Assembly: GCA_964361645.1 (NCBI GenBank)
Contig: CAYIBK010000006.1
Span: 1-52,712 of the forward strand
DNA from: 2-01-FULL-39-33 sp964361645
GTDB taxonomy: Bacteria > Patescibacteriota > Patescibacteriia > 2-01-FULL-39-33
Direction of reading: 5' to 3'
DNA: 52,712 nt
The notes beneath the pieces were generated by a model. The model was given only the letters and a program-made list of their open reading frames with translations. It did not search any database and had not been told where the DNA came from. The translations under genes and the position numbers were made by a program. This document shows positions 6,605 through 15,319 of this stretch, piece by piece. The stretch's first letter is position 1. Every line of letters starts with the position of its first letter.

Positions 6605-8725
6605 TTATTTAATTGGATTAAAACTTAAAGTAAAAACATCAGTTGTTAAAGCTATTATTTCACTAACACCATTATTATCCACATCAGTTATTGCTACTCT
6701 AATACCATTTTTATTTTTTGGATTATAAACCAGCCACTGTTTAGACATTACACCCTGGTAATTAAATATTTTAATTTGTGGCTGACCACTTGGCCCGGCA
6801 CCGGTTATAATTTCGTCTATGCCGTCGCCATTTACATCACCACTAGCAACATAACTTCCGCCTCGGAAATTTTTATCGTAAGAGAAGAATTCACTAATCA
6901 AAGTGTGACCGGTTTTATCAAATATTTTAACATGCGGACCGCCTCTATAACCAGCTCCAGCAATAATTTCTATTTCACCATCGCCATTGATATCGCCAGT
7001 CGCTACATTAACGCCAAGTCTGAACCATATTTTTTTGTAAGCGTACCAGCTATTTATTAAAATTCCGTCGCTATTAAATATTTTTATCTCATTGGAGGCG
7101 CCGTTTTCCGGCCCAGTAATAATTTCAAATTTACCATCATGATCTAAATCGGCCAAAGCAATTGAGATACCGCCACTGTATTTATTATCGTAGGGGGTAA
7201 TTTCATTTTTAATAAAGCCGTAATCACTATATATTTTTATAGTGGAATTGTCAGTTACAATGGTTTCTGGCCTACCACCACCATCAATGTCTAATTGAGC
7301 AATTTTTAAGCCACCACGAAACTTTTGGTTATAAGCAAAAAAACCTGATCGGGTATTATCTCCATTTTGATTAAATATTCTAGCATATGAACCGTTAGTA
7401 AAAACCGCGCCGTCAATTTCTTCAATTGGTCTTAATAGTATTGTGCCATCTTCCGGCATTAAAGTTAGATTATTAATCTTAGCGCCATTATTGATATTTT
7501 GATTTTGAGCGCTATTTACTTTTTCATATTCACGATCAAAATTAATAGTTTGGTTTTTATTAGTAGAATTTACTATAGCTAGTCCATTTTCAAAATCTCT
7601 TTGCCAAACACCTTCTTTTATCTGCCCATTTTGTGAATCAAGCAAATTGATGGGAGTAGATTTTGGCTGGCCTAAATTAAGATCAAATTCATCATACCAC
7701 CAAAAGTCCTCACGTTTTTGTGTGCCCCAGTCAAAACTATAATAGCCATCATACATTAAGGTGCTGGTTAGACCATAGCGCATTCTACTGGAATTCATAT
7801 ATTGACCAGTATTATCTGAATCGGCATTAATAATATTTACTCTTGGTCCATAGCCGGAGGAATTGGTGTTAAAATATCTTTCCATAGATCCTACCCAGCC
7901 ACCTTCGAAGAATTCAGGAAAACTTTCAAACATGCGACCATTGGTGTATTCACTATACGATCCCTCACCATTGCCCAATATCAAATATTTATCGCCTAAT
8001 CTATTTCTAAGATTCTTAAAAAATATTCTATTGCCGGATTGCCAGAACTGATCTATCTTAGTGCTACTGTCGTATCTGCCATCACCATCTATATCAATAT
8101 TAGGATTTACCCAAGCGATAGTATTCCAAACATTATCAAATAACAAGCCGTCCCATAAGCCAGTGGATAAAACTTTGGTAGCATAAAAATTAATTAAATA
8201 ATCATTATAATAATTTCCATATCCATCACTAACAAATTGATTCAGAGATAAATTGCCTGGCCAATAACTAACCTTTTCTCCTTGGTAGGTTTTTAAATAC
8301 CACTGAGGTTTGATACCAGATATCAAATCATGCCACAAGCCAGTGCCGCTTGGCTCTACAATACTTAATCTTTCACTAGGCACCTCATTGGCGGTAGTAT
8401 AAGCTAAGATAATAATATCAGGATTTAATTCTCTAATTTTTCTAATAGCTAGCTCACTATCAACTTGAGCTTTCATGTCTAGAGCTAACATATCCCATTT
8501 AGCTAAAATAGGAACTTCTTCCATAGTGATAGGAGTTTTCCAATATAAATTTATGGTTTTAGGGTAATTATTATTGGGTAAATTATAAGCCTGTCCAAGT
8601 GAGGGGATTAATAATAAAACCAGGGCAATGGTGATAGTTATTCTTTTTGCCCCATTAAATATATTGCCAATTAGGAGATCTGATTGGTTTTTAAATGATT
8701 TATTTTTTATATTTTTAGATATCAT
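6605..8725 (-). CDS. Secreted GHL15-like glycosidase-fold protein with C-terminal FG-GAP repeats
   Basis: 706 residues. A signal or membrane helix lies near 28-48. Residues about 55-350 look like a putative TIM-barrel glycoside hydrolase of the GHL15 type: INLYWKTPITMEEVPILAKWD, PDIIILAYTTANEVPS, LWDGLLFDNVWN. Five FG-GAP/VCBS-type repeats follow with calcium-loop signatures (DIDGGGRPE, DLDHDGKFE, DINGDGEIE, DVNGDGIDE, DVDNNGVSE), likely forming a beta propeller like integrin alpha domains. The expected location is the outer surface. It may trim, anchor or bind the exported glycan made by the same operon (inference). The family assignment of the first domain is from memory of its motifs; the FG-GAP call is firm. 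Confidence 0.75.
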   Translation of the reverse strand: MISKNIKNKSFKNQSDLLIGNIFNGAKRITITIALVLLLIPSLGQAYNLPNNNYPKTINLYWKTPITMEEVPILAKWDMLALDMKAQVDSELAIRKIRELNPDIIILAYTTANEVPSERLSIVEPSGTGLWHDLISGIKPQWYLKTYQGEKVSYWPGNLSLNQFVSDGYGNYYNDYLINFYATKVLSTGLWDGLLFDNVWNTIAWVNPNIDIDGDGRYDSSTKIDQFWQSGNRIFFKNLRNRLGDKYLILGNGEGSYSEYTNGRMFESFPEFFEGGWVGSMERYFNTNSSGYGPRVNIINADSDNTGQYMNSSRMRYGLTSTLMYDGYYSFDWGTQKREDFWWYDEFDLNLGQPKSTPINLLDSQNGQIKEGVWQRDFENGLAIVNSTNKNQTINFDREYEKVNSAQNQNINNGAKINNLTLMPEDGTILLRPIEEIDGAVFTNGSYARIFNQNGDNTRSGFFAYNQKFRGGLKIAQLDIDGGGRPETIVTDNSTIKIYSDYGFIKNEITPYDNKYSGGISIALADLDHDGKFEIITGPENGASNEIKIFNSDGILINSWYAYKKIWFRLGVNVATGDINGDGEIEIIAGAGYRGGPHVKIFDKTGHTLISEFFSYDKNFRGGSYVASGDVNGDGIDEIITGAGPSGQPQIKIFNYQGVMSKQWLVYNPKNKNGIRVAITDVDNNGVSEIIALTTDVFTLSFNPIK

Positions 8726-8749
8726 ATATGTTATTTAATAGGTTGAGTA

Positions 8750-10756
8750 TTACTTTTTGGCTATAATAATGGTTGGAAACATTAAAGCAATAAAAACTTT
8801 AGTTAATTCCCTATTCAATTTAAGTGCCAAATTAAATATTTTAAAACTAAATATTTTTTCCAATAAAAGAGATTTTTTTAGCCACAACTTATTTGGTCTA
8901 ATAGAAATGTTTATCTTTTCAGTTATTCTAGGGTTAAATAAATAACCGAATATACTGTTATAATTACATTCTTTTACTTCACTGACAAGTTCTTGTAAAT
9001 CAAATTCTTTTAAATGAAGGCCTTGGGCTTTGGATCCTAGTTTTGTAAAATGTCCGCTAATATCATGTGGGCCAGAAAATCTATGCGGGGTAATGATAAG
9101 TAATTGGCCATTATCTTTTAAAATATTTTTTAGTTTAATTAAAATTTCTTTTATTTCATCTGGAGCAAGGTGCTCTATAACATTATCCATCACGATAAAA
9201 TCATATTTATTTTTAATCTGATTTAAGTCCCCAGTTATAAATTTATTATTAATATCTTGGCTTTTCTTAGCTCGTTCAATTATAGCGCTAGAAACATCAA
9301 AACCATCAGCTTGGTAACCATTTCTATTTAATAAATTTACCAGTTCTCCACCGCCACAGCCATAATCCAAAATATGATCTTTTTTGGAAATCAAATTGGC
9401 GATTATTTTTAAGGTTGAATTACTATGGCCTCTAATCCCATCTTGGCTATATTTATTAACCAAAGAATTAATTTCATCATAAGCTTGGGCAATTATCTGA
9501 TTCCTCACTGCTCCCTTAGGAGTTGCCAGTATTTTTTGAGCGTATTCTTTTTCTAATTCATAATGATTTTTTTCTGCTTTTAAATTGAAAATCAATGAAT
9601 TATAAATATTATTAATTTTATTAATATGAATATCGGCTGTAAACATATCTAAAGCCATTTGTTTAGCTGATTGTCCCATTGATTTTCTTAAATCAAGATC
9701 TAAAATTAATTTTTCTATGGCATTTTTCAATTCTGGTATGTTTTCTGGCTCCACCAGTAAGCCAGTTTTATTGTTGGTTACATTTTCTGTGTAGGCACCA
9801 ACTCTGGAGGCAATAACTGGTTTACCAAGAAAGTAACTTTCAATTATGCCCAAACCAAATGTTTCATGAACTAAAGATGGAAAGACAGTAAATAAACTTT
9901 GAGCCATAATTAATTCTAAATCTTTTTTATGACAATGATCAATAAATTCAATTTTATTTTCCACTCCTAAATTTTTAACTAGTTTCTCTAATTCTTTTTT
10001 GTATGGCCCGTTACCAATGATTTTTAAATCACTATCTGATTTTATTTGCGCGAAAGCTTTGATTAAAATATCGATGCCCTTGCTGGTATCTAATCGGCCA
10101 AAGCAAATAATATAATTTTTTTCTGCCAAATTATTAATTTGATCATTTGATTCAATAAAATGGGGGAGAACAATTATTTTGTTCACCTCAAAACCAGAGC
10201 TAATTAATTTATTTTTTACAAATTCTGAGGGCGCAATAAAAAGATCAATATTATTTTGATACACTTTTATTGATCGGTGAAAAAAATATTCTAAAGACAT
10301 TAATAGTCTAGCTATAAATGATTTTGATGTTCTTTGATTTTTAGTAGCGAAGAGGGTATAGTTTGGGCTGACTAATTTAAAATCATGCACGGTCATCACT
10401 ATAGGTAGGCCAGCTTTTTTTATGGTTGATAAAATCGAGGGCGATATCTGATGATAAATATTATGGATATGAACCAAATCAATATCCTCTTGATTAATTA
10501 ATTTAGATATATTTTTCTTAGCTCCAAAAGACCAGAATATTCTGCCAATCTTAAATATATTTTTAAAATAGAATTTATCTAGGTTTATTTCATTGATAAA
10601 AAACTCTTCTCCTTTTATATTTATGTTATTTTTATTTTTTTGTGAAAAACCAACAATCTCATGGCCATTTTTTGAGAGTAGCGAAATCAGCGAGAACAGA
10701 TAGGTTTCTGTTCCGCCCTTGGGGTAAAAAAATTTGTTGATCTGTAATATTTTCAT
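8750..10756 (-). CDS. GT4 glycosyltransferase fused to SAM-dependent methyltransferase
   Basis: 668 residues with two enzymes in one chain. Residues 1-385 are a GT4 glycosyltransferase (KFFYPKGGTETYLFSL near the start; HETFGLGIIESYFLGKPVIA in the donor site). A helical linker leads to a class I methyltransferase from about 425. The latter has motif I LDYGCGGGELVNLLN, motif II-like GFDVSSAIIERA, and the IEHL region typical of Methyltransf_11/23 enzymes. The pairing suggests transfer of a sugar and methylation of the growing glycan or its end by one protein, as in chain-capping systems (inference). It starts 4 bp after the O-antigen ligase gene ends, so translation is probably coupled. Confidence 0.85.
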   Translation of the reverse strand: MKILQINKFFYPKGGTETYLFSLISLLSKNGHEIVGFSQKNKNNINIKGEEFFINEINLDKFYFKNIFKIGRIFWSFGAKKNISKLINQEDIDLVHIHNIYHQISPSILSTIKKAGLPIVMTVHDFKLVSPNYTLFATKNQRTSKSFIARLLMSLEYFFHRSIKVYQNNIDLFIAPSEFVKNKLISSGFEVNKIIVLPHFIESNDQINNLAEKNYIICFGRLDTSKGIDILIKAFAQIKSDSDLKIIGNGPYKKELEKLVKNLGVENKIEFIDHCHKKDLELIMAQSLFTVFPSLVHETFGLGIIESYFLGKPVIASRVGAYTENVTNNKTGLLVEPENIPELKNAIEKLILDLDLRKSMGQSAKQMALDMFTADIHINKINNIYNSLIFNLKAEKNHYELEKEYAQKILATPKGAVRNQIIAQAYDEINSLVNKYSQDGIRGHSNSTLKIIANLISKKDHILDYGCGGGELVNLLNRNGYQADGFDVSSAIIERAKKSQDINNKFITGDLNQIKNKYDFIVMDNVIEHLAPDEIKEILIKLKNILKDNGQLLIITPHRFSGPHDISGHFTKLGSKAQGLHLKEFDLQELVSEVKECNYNSIFGYLFNPRITEKINISIRPNKLWLKKSLLLEKIFSFKIFNLALKLNRELTKVFIALMFPTIIIAKK

Positions 10757-10760
10757 ATCT

Positions 10761-12224
10761 TTATAATTCTTGTTGATTGATTACTGCGCTACTTCTAAGT
10801 AATCCCAGCAGGATCCACAAGAATATACCGGTTAAATTGGTTTCTAAATAAGGCTGAAACAGGCTGGCAAAAAGCACAGCTATAGTAGCGGCCAGTAAAC
10901 CAAAGTAATAGGGCTTTAATTCCTCGTTTTTTAGAATATATTTTAAGTTGCCCAAGACATTGGTTAAAATAAATAAACCAAATAAACTAATGCCGATTAT
11001 ACCCATTTGGATGGTAATGGCTAGTGGTGAATTATGGATATTTCTAATTTCCTCAAAAGTTTGCCACTCACCTAGATCTAGGGGTAATTTTTTACCAAAG
11101 CCTAAGCCGGTAATAGGACTTTCTAGCCAAGATTTTTTGGCTACGTTCCAGAAATTTATTCTCCAGTTAATACTAGTATCTTGGGATCCGCTGGCAATAG
11201 AAATAACTCTTTGATTAATTACTTGATAAGAATCATTTAATGATTGGGAGAAATTGTATAGTGGGAATAAATTAACCACTAATAAAATTAGACTTGTTAA
11301 AGTTATTATTATAATTCCGCTTTTGAAAGATGATTTGATTAAATTTTTTCGATTAACAAATGGAATAAATATTAACAAAAATGATAAGCCAATAAAAAAT
11401 GATAACCATAAATGTCTCATCAGTGACATAACAATTCCAATCAGCCAAATTATAATTATCATACTAATAAAGCCCTTGTTTTTAAATCTATCGAAGGCCA
11501 ATAAACTAAGTGATATTAAGGTGGCGATCATCAAATAGAAAGCATGGGTGCCGGCTAAAAATCTAACACCAGAAGTTGAGAGTGGGGTGTATTCTGTCCA
11601 TAGCCCCTCGCCCCTCATTAAACCAATGATGATAAAAGCGATTATCGTTACGCCAGCTAATAAAATTAAATGAACAACATTTTTAAGCTGTTTTTTGGTT
11701 TGGATGGAATAAATTATTAGAAAATAAAGCAAAGGATAAAAAGCATAATTCTTAAAAGAAGAAAAAGCTATCTCGGCATCGGCGTTAATATCAAAAAAAC
11801 TTTTAATTAGATAAATTATATTAACAATTATAAAGACAGCTAATATTTTCTCTGGGACTTTAAAAAATATTTTATTAGTCGAATTTTTTATTTGGTTTAT
11901 AATCCAGCCAAGGAAGGTTATGATCATAATTATATCCAGTGGATATAATTTATAGATAGAGTAATCGGTGATCAGGGGCGAAAGAGAAAACCATCTTTCA
12001 AAAATCATAGTCATAAAAATGATTAGGTATATTCCCAAAAGATGAGAGGGGAGTATAAATATCAAACTGATTACCAAAAACAAGACATAAATGATAGGAG
12101 AAAAACCAATAGTCATTCCTAAAATAATAAAACAGCCTATATACAGATAGGCCATAATATTATAGGTAGCATTAAAACCTGTACTGGAGTTTAATGTATT
12201 TTGGCTTAAGACTGTTTGATTCAT
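10761..12224 (-). CDS. O-antigen ligase/polymerase-like membrane protein
   Basis: 487 residues with about ten to twelve hydrophobic helices. The features match the Wzy_C/O-antigen ligase superfamily. A large loop follows the middle helices with SWLESPITGLGFGKKLP, then NSPLAITIQMGIIGISLFG, where ligases carry the conserved His (here in the RNIHNSPL segment). It is expected to join lipid-linked oligosaccharides outside the membrane, either polymerising them or transferring them to an acceptor. Polymerase and ligase cannot be separated by sequence. It is the second gene of the operon, 7 bp after the Wzz-like gene. Confidence 0.82.
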   Translation of the reverse strand: MNQTVLSQNTLNSSTGFNATYNIMAYLYIGCFIILGMTIGFSPIIYVLFLVISLIFILPSHLLGIYLIIFMTMIFERWFSLSPLITDYSIYKLYPLDIIMIITFLGWIINQIKNSTNKIFFKVPEKILAVFIIVNIIYLIKSFFDINADAEIAFSSFKNYAFYPLLYFLIIYSIQTKKQLKNVVHLILLAGVTIIAFIIIGLMRGEGLWTEYTPLSTSGVRFLAGTHAFYLMIATLISLSLLAFDRFKNKGFISMIIIIWLIGIVMSLMRHLWLSFFIGLSFLLIFIPFVNRKNLIKSSFKSGIIIITLTSLILLVVNLFPLYNFSQSLNDSYQVINQRVISIASGSQDTSINWRINFWNVAKKSWLESPITGLGFGKKLPLDLGEWQTFEEIRNIHNSPLAITIQMGIIGISLFGLFILTNVLGNLKYILKNEELKPYYFGLLAATIAVLFASLFQPYLETNLTGIFLWILLGLLRSSAVINQQEL

Positions 12225-12231
12225 TTATTTT

Positions 12232-12990
12232 TTACCAATTGTAATATCCTTTATTTTGAGGATTCTGATTATTTTCCTCTTCAGCAGAATCACCTTCGTT
12301 TGGTTCGCTAATATTTTCTTCGCTAATATTTTCAAAAACTATAGTTTCATCTCTGAAAACTGGCCTTCTACCTAAAAGAAAGTTTAAAAGTTCTTGCTCT
12401 GGGAAAATAATAATAAAGGTTAAGCCGACAAATATACCAGCGATTAAACTTAATAATAAATTTTGTCCGATGTTGGGCTCTGACCATTTTTCGGCCACCG
12501 ATGGAGTACTAATCATTTTTACGACTACACTTTCTCCCGATCCATGATATAAGCTATGGTTGGTGATTAAGGTGTAACTAATGGCCTGAGCAAAATTATT
12601 GGCTTGTGTTTTATCTTTATGATAAACATCTATAGTAATGATACCCTTATTATCTTCTAATTTGGCTTTAACCATTTTTTTCCATTGTTTAGCTTTCTCT
12701 TCTGGAGAAAAACTAAAGTCATTTTTTAAGTCGAAATTAGTTTTAAATACACTATCAATAAAAGAATCAGAATAAATAACCTCTTCTAAAATACCAGCAA
12801 TGTAATTTGAGGTTTGAGCCGAAGTATATGGATTCATGTCCTTTTGGCTGAATATAATCAATAACTTAGCTGAAGATTTATATTTTGGTGTTTGAATAAA
12901 GCTGATAACTAGACCAAAAATTACCACAATAATTGTAATAAATAGAATAGTTTTTATGTTTTTGGAATTAAAGATGTTTTCTGGGTTCAT
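12232..12990 (-). CDS. Wzz/Cap-like chain-length determinant protein
   Basis: 252 residues. An N-terminal membrane helix (KTILFITIIVVIFGLVISFI) is followed by the characteristic TPKYKSSAKLLI of Wzz-type proteins. The helical periplasmic domain follows, with PSVAEKWSEPN just before the second membrane helix (LLLSLIAGIFVGLTFIII). The acidic C-terminal tail is short and no tyrosine kinase domain is attached. It is expected to set the modal length of the exported polysaccharide. It is the first gene of the operon, from promoter 13047-13075. Confidence 0.82.
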   Translation of the reverse strand: MNPENIFNSKNIKTILFITIIVVIFGLVISFIQTPKYKSSAKLLIIFSQKDMNPYTSAQTSNYIAGILEEVIYSDSFIDSVFKTNFDLKNDFSFSPEEKAKQWKKMVKAKLEDNKGIITIDVYHKDKTQANNFAQAISYTLITNHSLYHGSGESVVVKMISTPSVAEKWSEPNIGQNLLLSLIAGIFVGLTFIIIFPEQELLNFLLGRRPVFRDETIVFENISEENISEPNEGDSAEEENNQNPQNKGYYNW

Positions 12991-13046
12991 ATTTTTGTTT
13001 AAAATTAGTGTTTTTTATGGTTTATTAAATGTTTAGATAACTCTTA

Positions 13047-13075
13047 ATATTAGCACAAAAATGAATAATTGTCAA
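13047..13075 (-). promoter_or_regulatory. Promoter of the polysaccharide operon
   Basis: TTGACA (13070-13075) and TAATAT (13047-13052) on the minus strand with 17-bp spacing. It is back to back with the plus-strand promoter at 13101-13130. Confidence 0.7.
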
Positions 13076-13100
13076 TAGCAATGATATTTTTATCTAACAA

Positions 13101-13130
13101 TGGACATAAAGTCAAAAAATCGTTTATAAT
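13101..13130 (+). promoter_or_regulatory. Promoter of the mraY-proximal transcript, adjacent to the start codon
   Basis: TGGACA (13101-13106) and TATAAT (13125-13130) with an 18-bp spacer. The ATG at 13138 is only 7 bp beyond the -10 box, so the mRNA would begin at or next to the start codon (leaderless). Confidence 0.6.
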
Positions 13131-13137
13131 ATAATAT

Positions 13138-13512
13138 ATGATTTTATATAGATTATGGGATTCAATATTGATGAGCCCAGCCAAAAGGGATCGTTTAATA
13201 ATAATGAATCTATTTTTGAGTTTCGCCTTAAATATTGTTCTTTGGGCCTTATTGATTTTTAATTTTTTTCCAGCCAATCAATATATAGTTTTGGGCTACA
13301 ATATTTATTTTGGCATTAGCGCTTTCGGTCGTTGGTATCAAGTGCTTATTATGCCAACTTTGGGGCTGGTGGTAATTCTGATCAATCTTTATTTGAGTCT
13401 CTTTTTATATTTGAGAGAAAAAATTATAAGTTATTTTTTGGCTTTTACTTCCTCGATTGTCAATATTATATTTTTTTTGGCGGCTTTGATAATAATTTAT
13501 GTAAATATATAA
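13138..13512 (+). CDS. Small integral membrane protein preceding mraY
   Basis: 124 residues, three to four hydrophobic helices (about 20-45, 65-92, 98-122). No catalytic motif is visible and I do not recognise the family. It starts the transcript that runs into mraY 11 bp later, suggesting a role at the membrane in envelope synthesis. The start was chosen because the promoter lies immediately upstream; an internal ATG at 13171 is also possible but has no better signals. The overlapping minus-strand frame at 13050-13277 is a shadow. Confidence 0.6.
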   Translation: MILYRLWDSILMSPAKRDRLIIMNLFLSFALNIVLWALLIFNFFPANQYIVLGYNIYFGISAFGRWYQVLIMPTLGLVVILINLYLSLFLYLREKIISYFLAFTSSIVNIIFFLAALIIIYVNI

Positions 13513-13523
13513 CAATTTAAATT

Positions 13524-14588
13524 ATGCCCACAGAACTGTTAGAGTTTTATGTCATCAAAATTTTTTTCTTAACTTCCATCTCGTTTATTCTAGCCATCGG
13601 CTGGACTCCTATTTTGACTCATTTTTTATATAAATATAAATTAGGCAAACAAATAAGAAACTCGGATAATGCGCCCATATTTTCTAGTTTGCATGCTAAA
13701 AAATCAGGTACGCCGGTTATGGGCGGTGTTTTAGTTTGGGTGACGACTTTAGTTTTGGCTTTTTCATTTTATTTTTTAGGCCAGTGGCTTGATGGCATAT
13801 TTTCTGATTTTGGTTTTTTGAGCCGATCACAAACTTGGTTGCCACTGGGAGCATTAGTTATTACCGCTTTAGTCGGCTTATTTGATGATTATTTAAATGT
13901 CAGAAAAATAGGTCCTTATGGTGGTGGATTATCTATTGGTCATAGATTAGTTGTTTATACTATTATTGCTTTAGTGGTAGCTTGGTGGTTTTATTTCAAA
14001 TTAGAATGGGATTTTATACGCATACCATTTTTAGCCACTTATAATTTAGGTTTCTGGTATATACCAGTGGTGATTTTTGTGGTGGTTGCCACTGCTTTTT
14101 CTGTTAATGAGATAGATGGTTTAGACGGCTTGGCTGGGGGCACACTTATGGCTTCTTTTTTATCATTTGGGGCGATTGCTTTTGTCCAGGGCCGTTATGA
14201 TTTAGCTGCTTTCTGTGGTGTGATCGTTGGTAGCTTGCTAGCTTTCTTGTGGTTTAACATCGCGCCAGCCAGATTTTTTATGGGTGATACTGGTTCCATG
14301 TCACTGGGGGTAACATTGGCTATTATTGCCTTAATGACTAATACGGTATTGCTTCTGCCTATAATTGGATTTTTATTTGTGATTGAATCATTGAGCGTTA
14401 TTATCCAGGTGACCTCAAAAAAATTAAGGCATGGCAAGAAGATATTTTTGTCGGCTCCAATTCATCATCATTTTGAAGCCAAAGGCTGGCCGGAAACTAA
14501 GGTGGTAATGAGATTTTGGGTTATCTCGGCGATGATGTCAGTAATTGGGCTGGTGATATTTTTAATGGATCGTGGCGGGTGGATGTAG
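13524..14588 (+). CDS. mraY: Phospho-N-acetylmuramoyl-pentapeptide transferase
   Basis: 354 residues, about ten membrane helices. Transfers phospho-MurNAc-pentapeptide from UDP to undecaprenyl phosphate, giving lipid I. Diagnostic motifs are all present: DDYLN (catalytic Asp pair, about 113), NEIDGLDGLAGG (about 192), GDTGSMSLG (about 250) and the PIHHHFEAKGW histidine loop (about 310). Length matches the family. It lies in the order mraY-murD-ftsW-murG-murC-murB, a conserved dcw segment, but is separated from murD by an inverted-repeat element and a DUF5680-type gene. A hairpin follows the stop. Confidence 0.96.
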   Translation: MPTELLEFYVIKIFFLTSISFILAIGWTPILTHFLYKYKLGKQIRNSDNAPIFSSLHAKKSGTPVMGGVLVWVTTLVLAFSFYFLGQWLDGIFSDFGFLSRSQTWLPLGALVITALVGLFDDYLNVRKIGPYGGGLSIGHRLVVYTIIALVVAWWFYFKLEWDFIRIPFLATYNLGFWYIPVVIFVVVATAFSVNEIDGLDGLAGGTLMASFLSFGAIAFVQGRYDLAAFCGVIVGSLLAFLWFNIAPARFFMGDTGSMSLGVTLAIIALMTNTVLLLPIIGFLFVIESLSVIIQVTSKKLRHGKKIFLSAPIHHHFEAKGWPETKVVMRFWVISAMMSVIGLVIFLMDRGGWM

Positions 14589-14596
14589 AATATTTT

Positions 14597-14622
14597 GCTA
14601 CTTTTTAGTCGTAAAAAGTAGC
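14597..14622 (+). terminator. Hairpin after mraY, weak terminator candidate
   Basis: A perfect 11-bp stem (GCTACTTTTTA/TAAAAAGTAGC) lies 9 bp after the mraY stop. No long T-run follows, so it may be an attenuating or mRNA-stabilising hairpin rather than a full terminator. Confidence 0.45.
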
Positions 14623-14632
14623 GCAAAAATCT

Positions 14633-14811
14633 CGACCAGTGAAATAATTTTGACAAAGTAAGGAAAAATTTTCGCTAATTTCAAAACTCGTCATTTTCTA
14701 TTTTTCTAGATCTGTCGAAAATGGCTCAAACAGATTGAAATTTATTTTTATAAAACATAAAAATAACGCTCAATTTTTCTCTTACTTTGTTGCAAAATTT
14801 TTCAGTGGTCA
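14633..14811. repeat. ~180-bp imperfect inverted-repeat element between mraY and the DUF5680 gene
   Basis: The left arm (about 14633-14680) and the reverse complement of the right arm (about 14766-14811) agree at most positions across ~48 bp, sharing AATTTTG, ACAAAGTAAG and GAAAAATT. The spacer is ~85 bp. It looks like a MITE-type hairpin relic or a long structured RNA. It fills the 260-bp gap and has no coding frame. Confidence 0.6.
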
Positions 14812-14848
14812 ATTTAATTTTAAAAATATTTTTTTATAAATAAAAAAC

Positions 14849-15319
14849 ATGTTTGGTTTAAATGAGTTAAAGAAATTTCTAGTACTGGCAAAGAAGGCTA
14901 CTTATGCTTCTGGAAAAACTTCTCAAGAAGTTAAGGAATCCAATAAGTCTAAATCTTTATATTTTGAATATGAAGATTTTAAATATCATGATAACTATTT
15001 TGGCGGCGAACCATACGGAGGCCGGGAAGTGGTTTTTTATAAAAATAATCCAGTCTATCTAATGGCTTATTATGGTTGCGTTAATAATTTGATTGATGAT
15101 TTAAATTTAGTTTATAATTTTTTGCGTGCAGCACTAAGTTTGATTCCTGAAGAAAATCCATATCGAGGTCCAAAAGAATACAAAAGAGATAATATGGTTT
15201 ATGTTAATGATTTCATTGGGGATATTTATGATTTTTCTGGTGAAGAAAAAATAATTAAAGATGGCATAGAAATTTATCGGGCAAAGTATATTGGTGGATT
15301 TATTAATAAAAAAGTCTAA
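14849..15319 (+). CDS. DUF5680-like protein inserted in the dcw cluster
   Basis: 156 residues, soluble. The first half carries KKFLVLAKKATYASG and the centre has FGGEPYGGREVVFY and PVYLMAYYGC. This layout recalls DUF5680 domains, which elsewhere are found alone or attached to HTH regulators. Here no HTH is present. Its stop codon abuts the murD ATG (15320) with no gap, so the two are translationally coupled. It is not a standard member of the dcw cluster. Together with the adjacent inverted-repeat element this suggests insertion. Function unknown; the family assignment is from motif memory. Confidence 0.6.
   Translation: MFGLNELKKFLVLAKKATYASGKTSQEVKESNKSKSLYFEYEDFKYHDNYFGGEPYGGREVVFYKNNPVYLMAYYGCVNNLIDDLNLVYNFLRAALSLIPEENPYRGPKEYKRDNMVYVNDFIGDIYDFSGEEKIIKDGIEIYRAKYIGGFINKKV

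Noticed and set aside
13050..13277. Minus-strand 75-residue frame across the divergent promoters
   Set aside because: It overlaps both promoters and the plus-strand membrane protein; no ribosome-binding site and low-complexity product.
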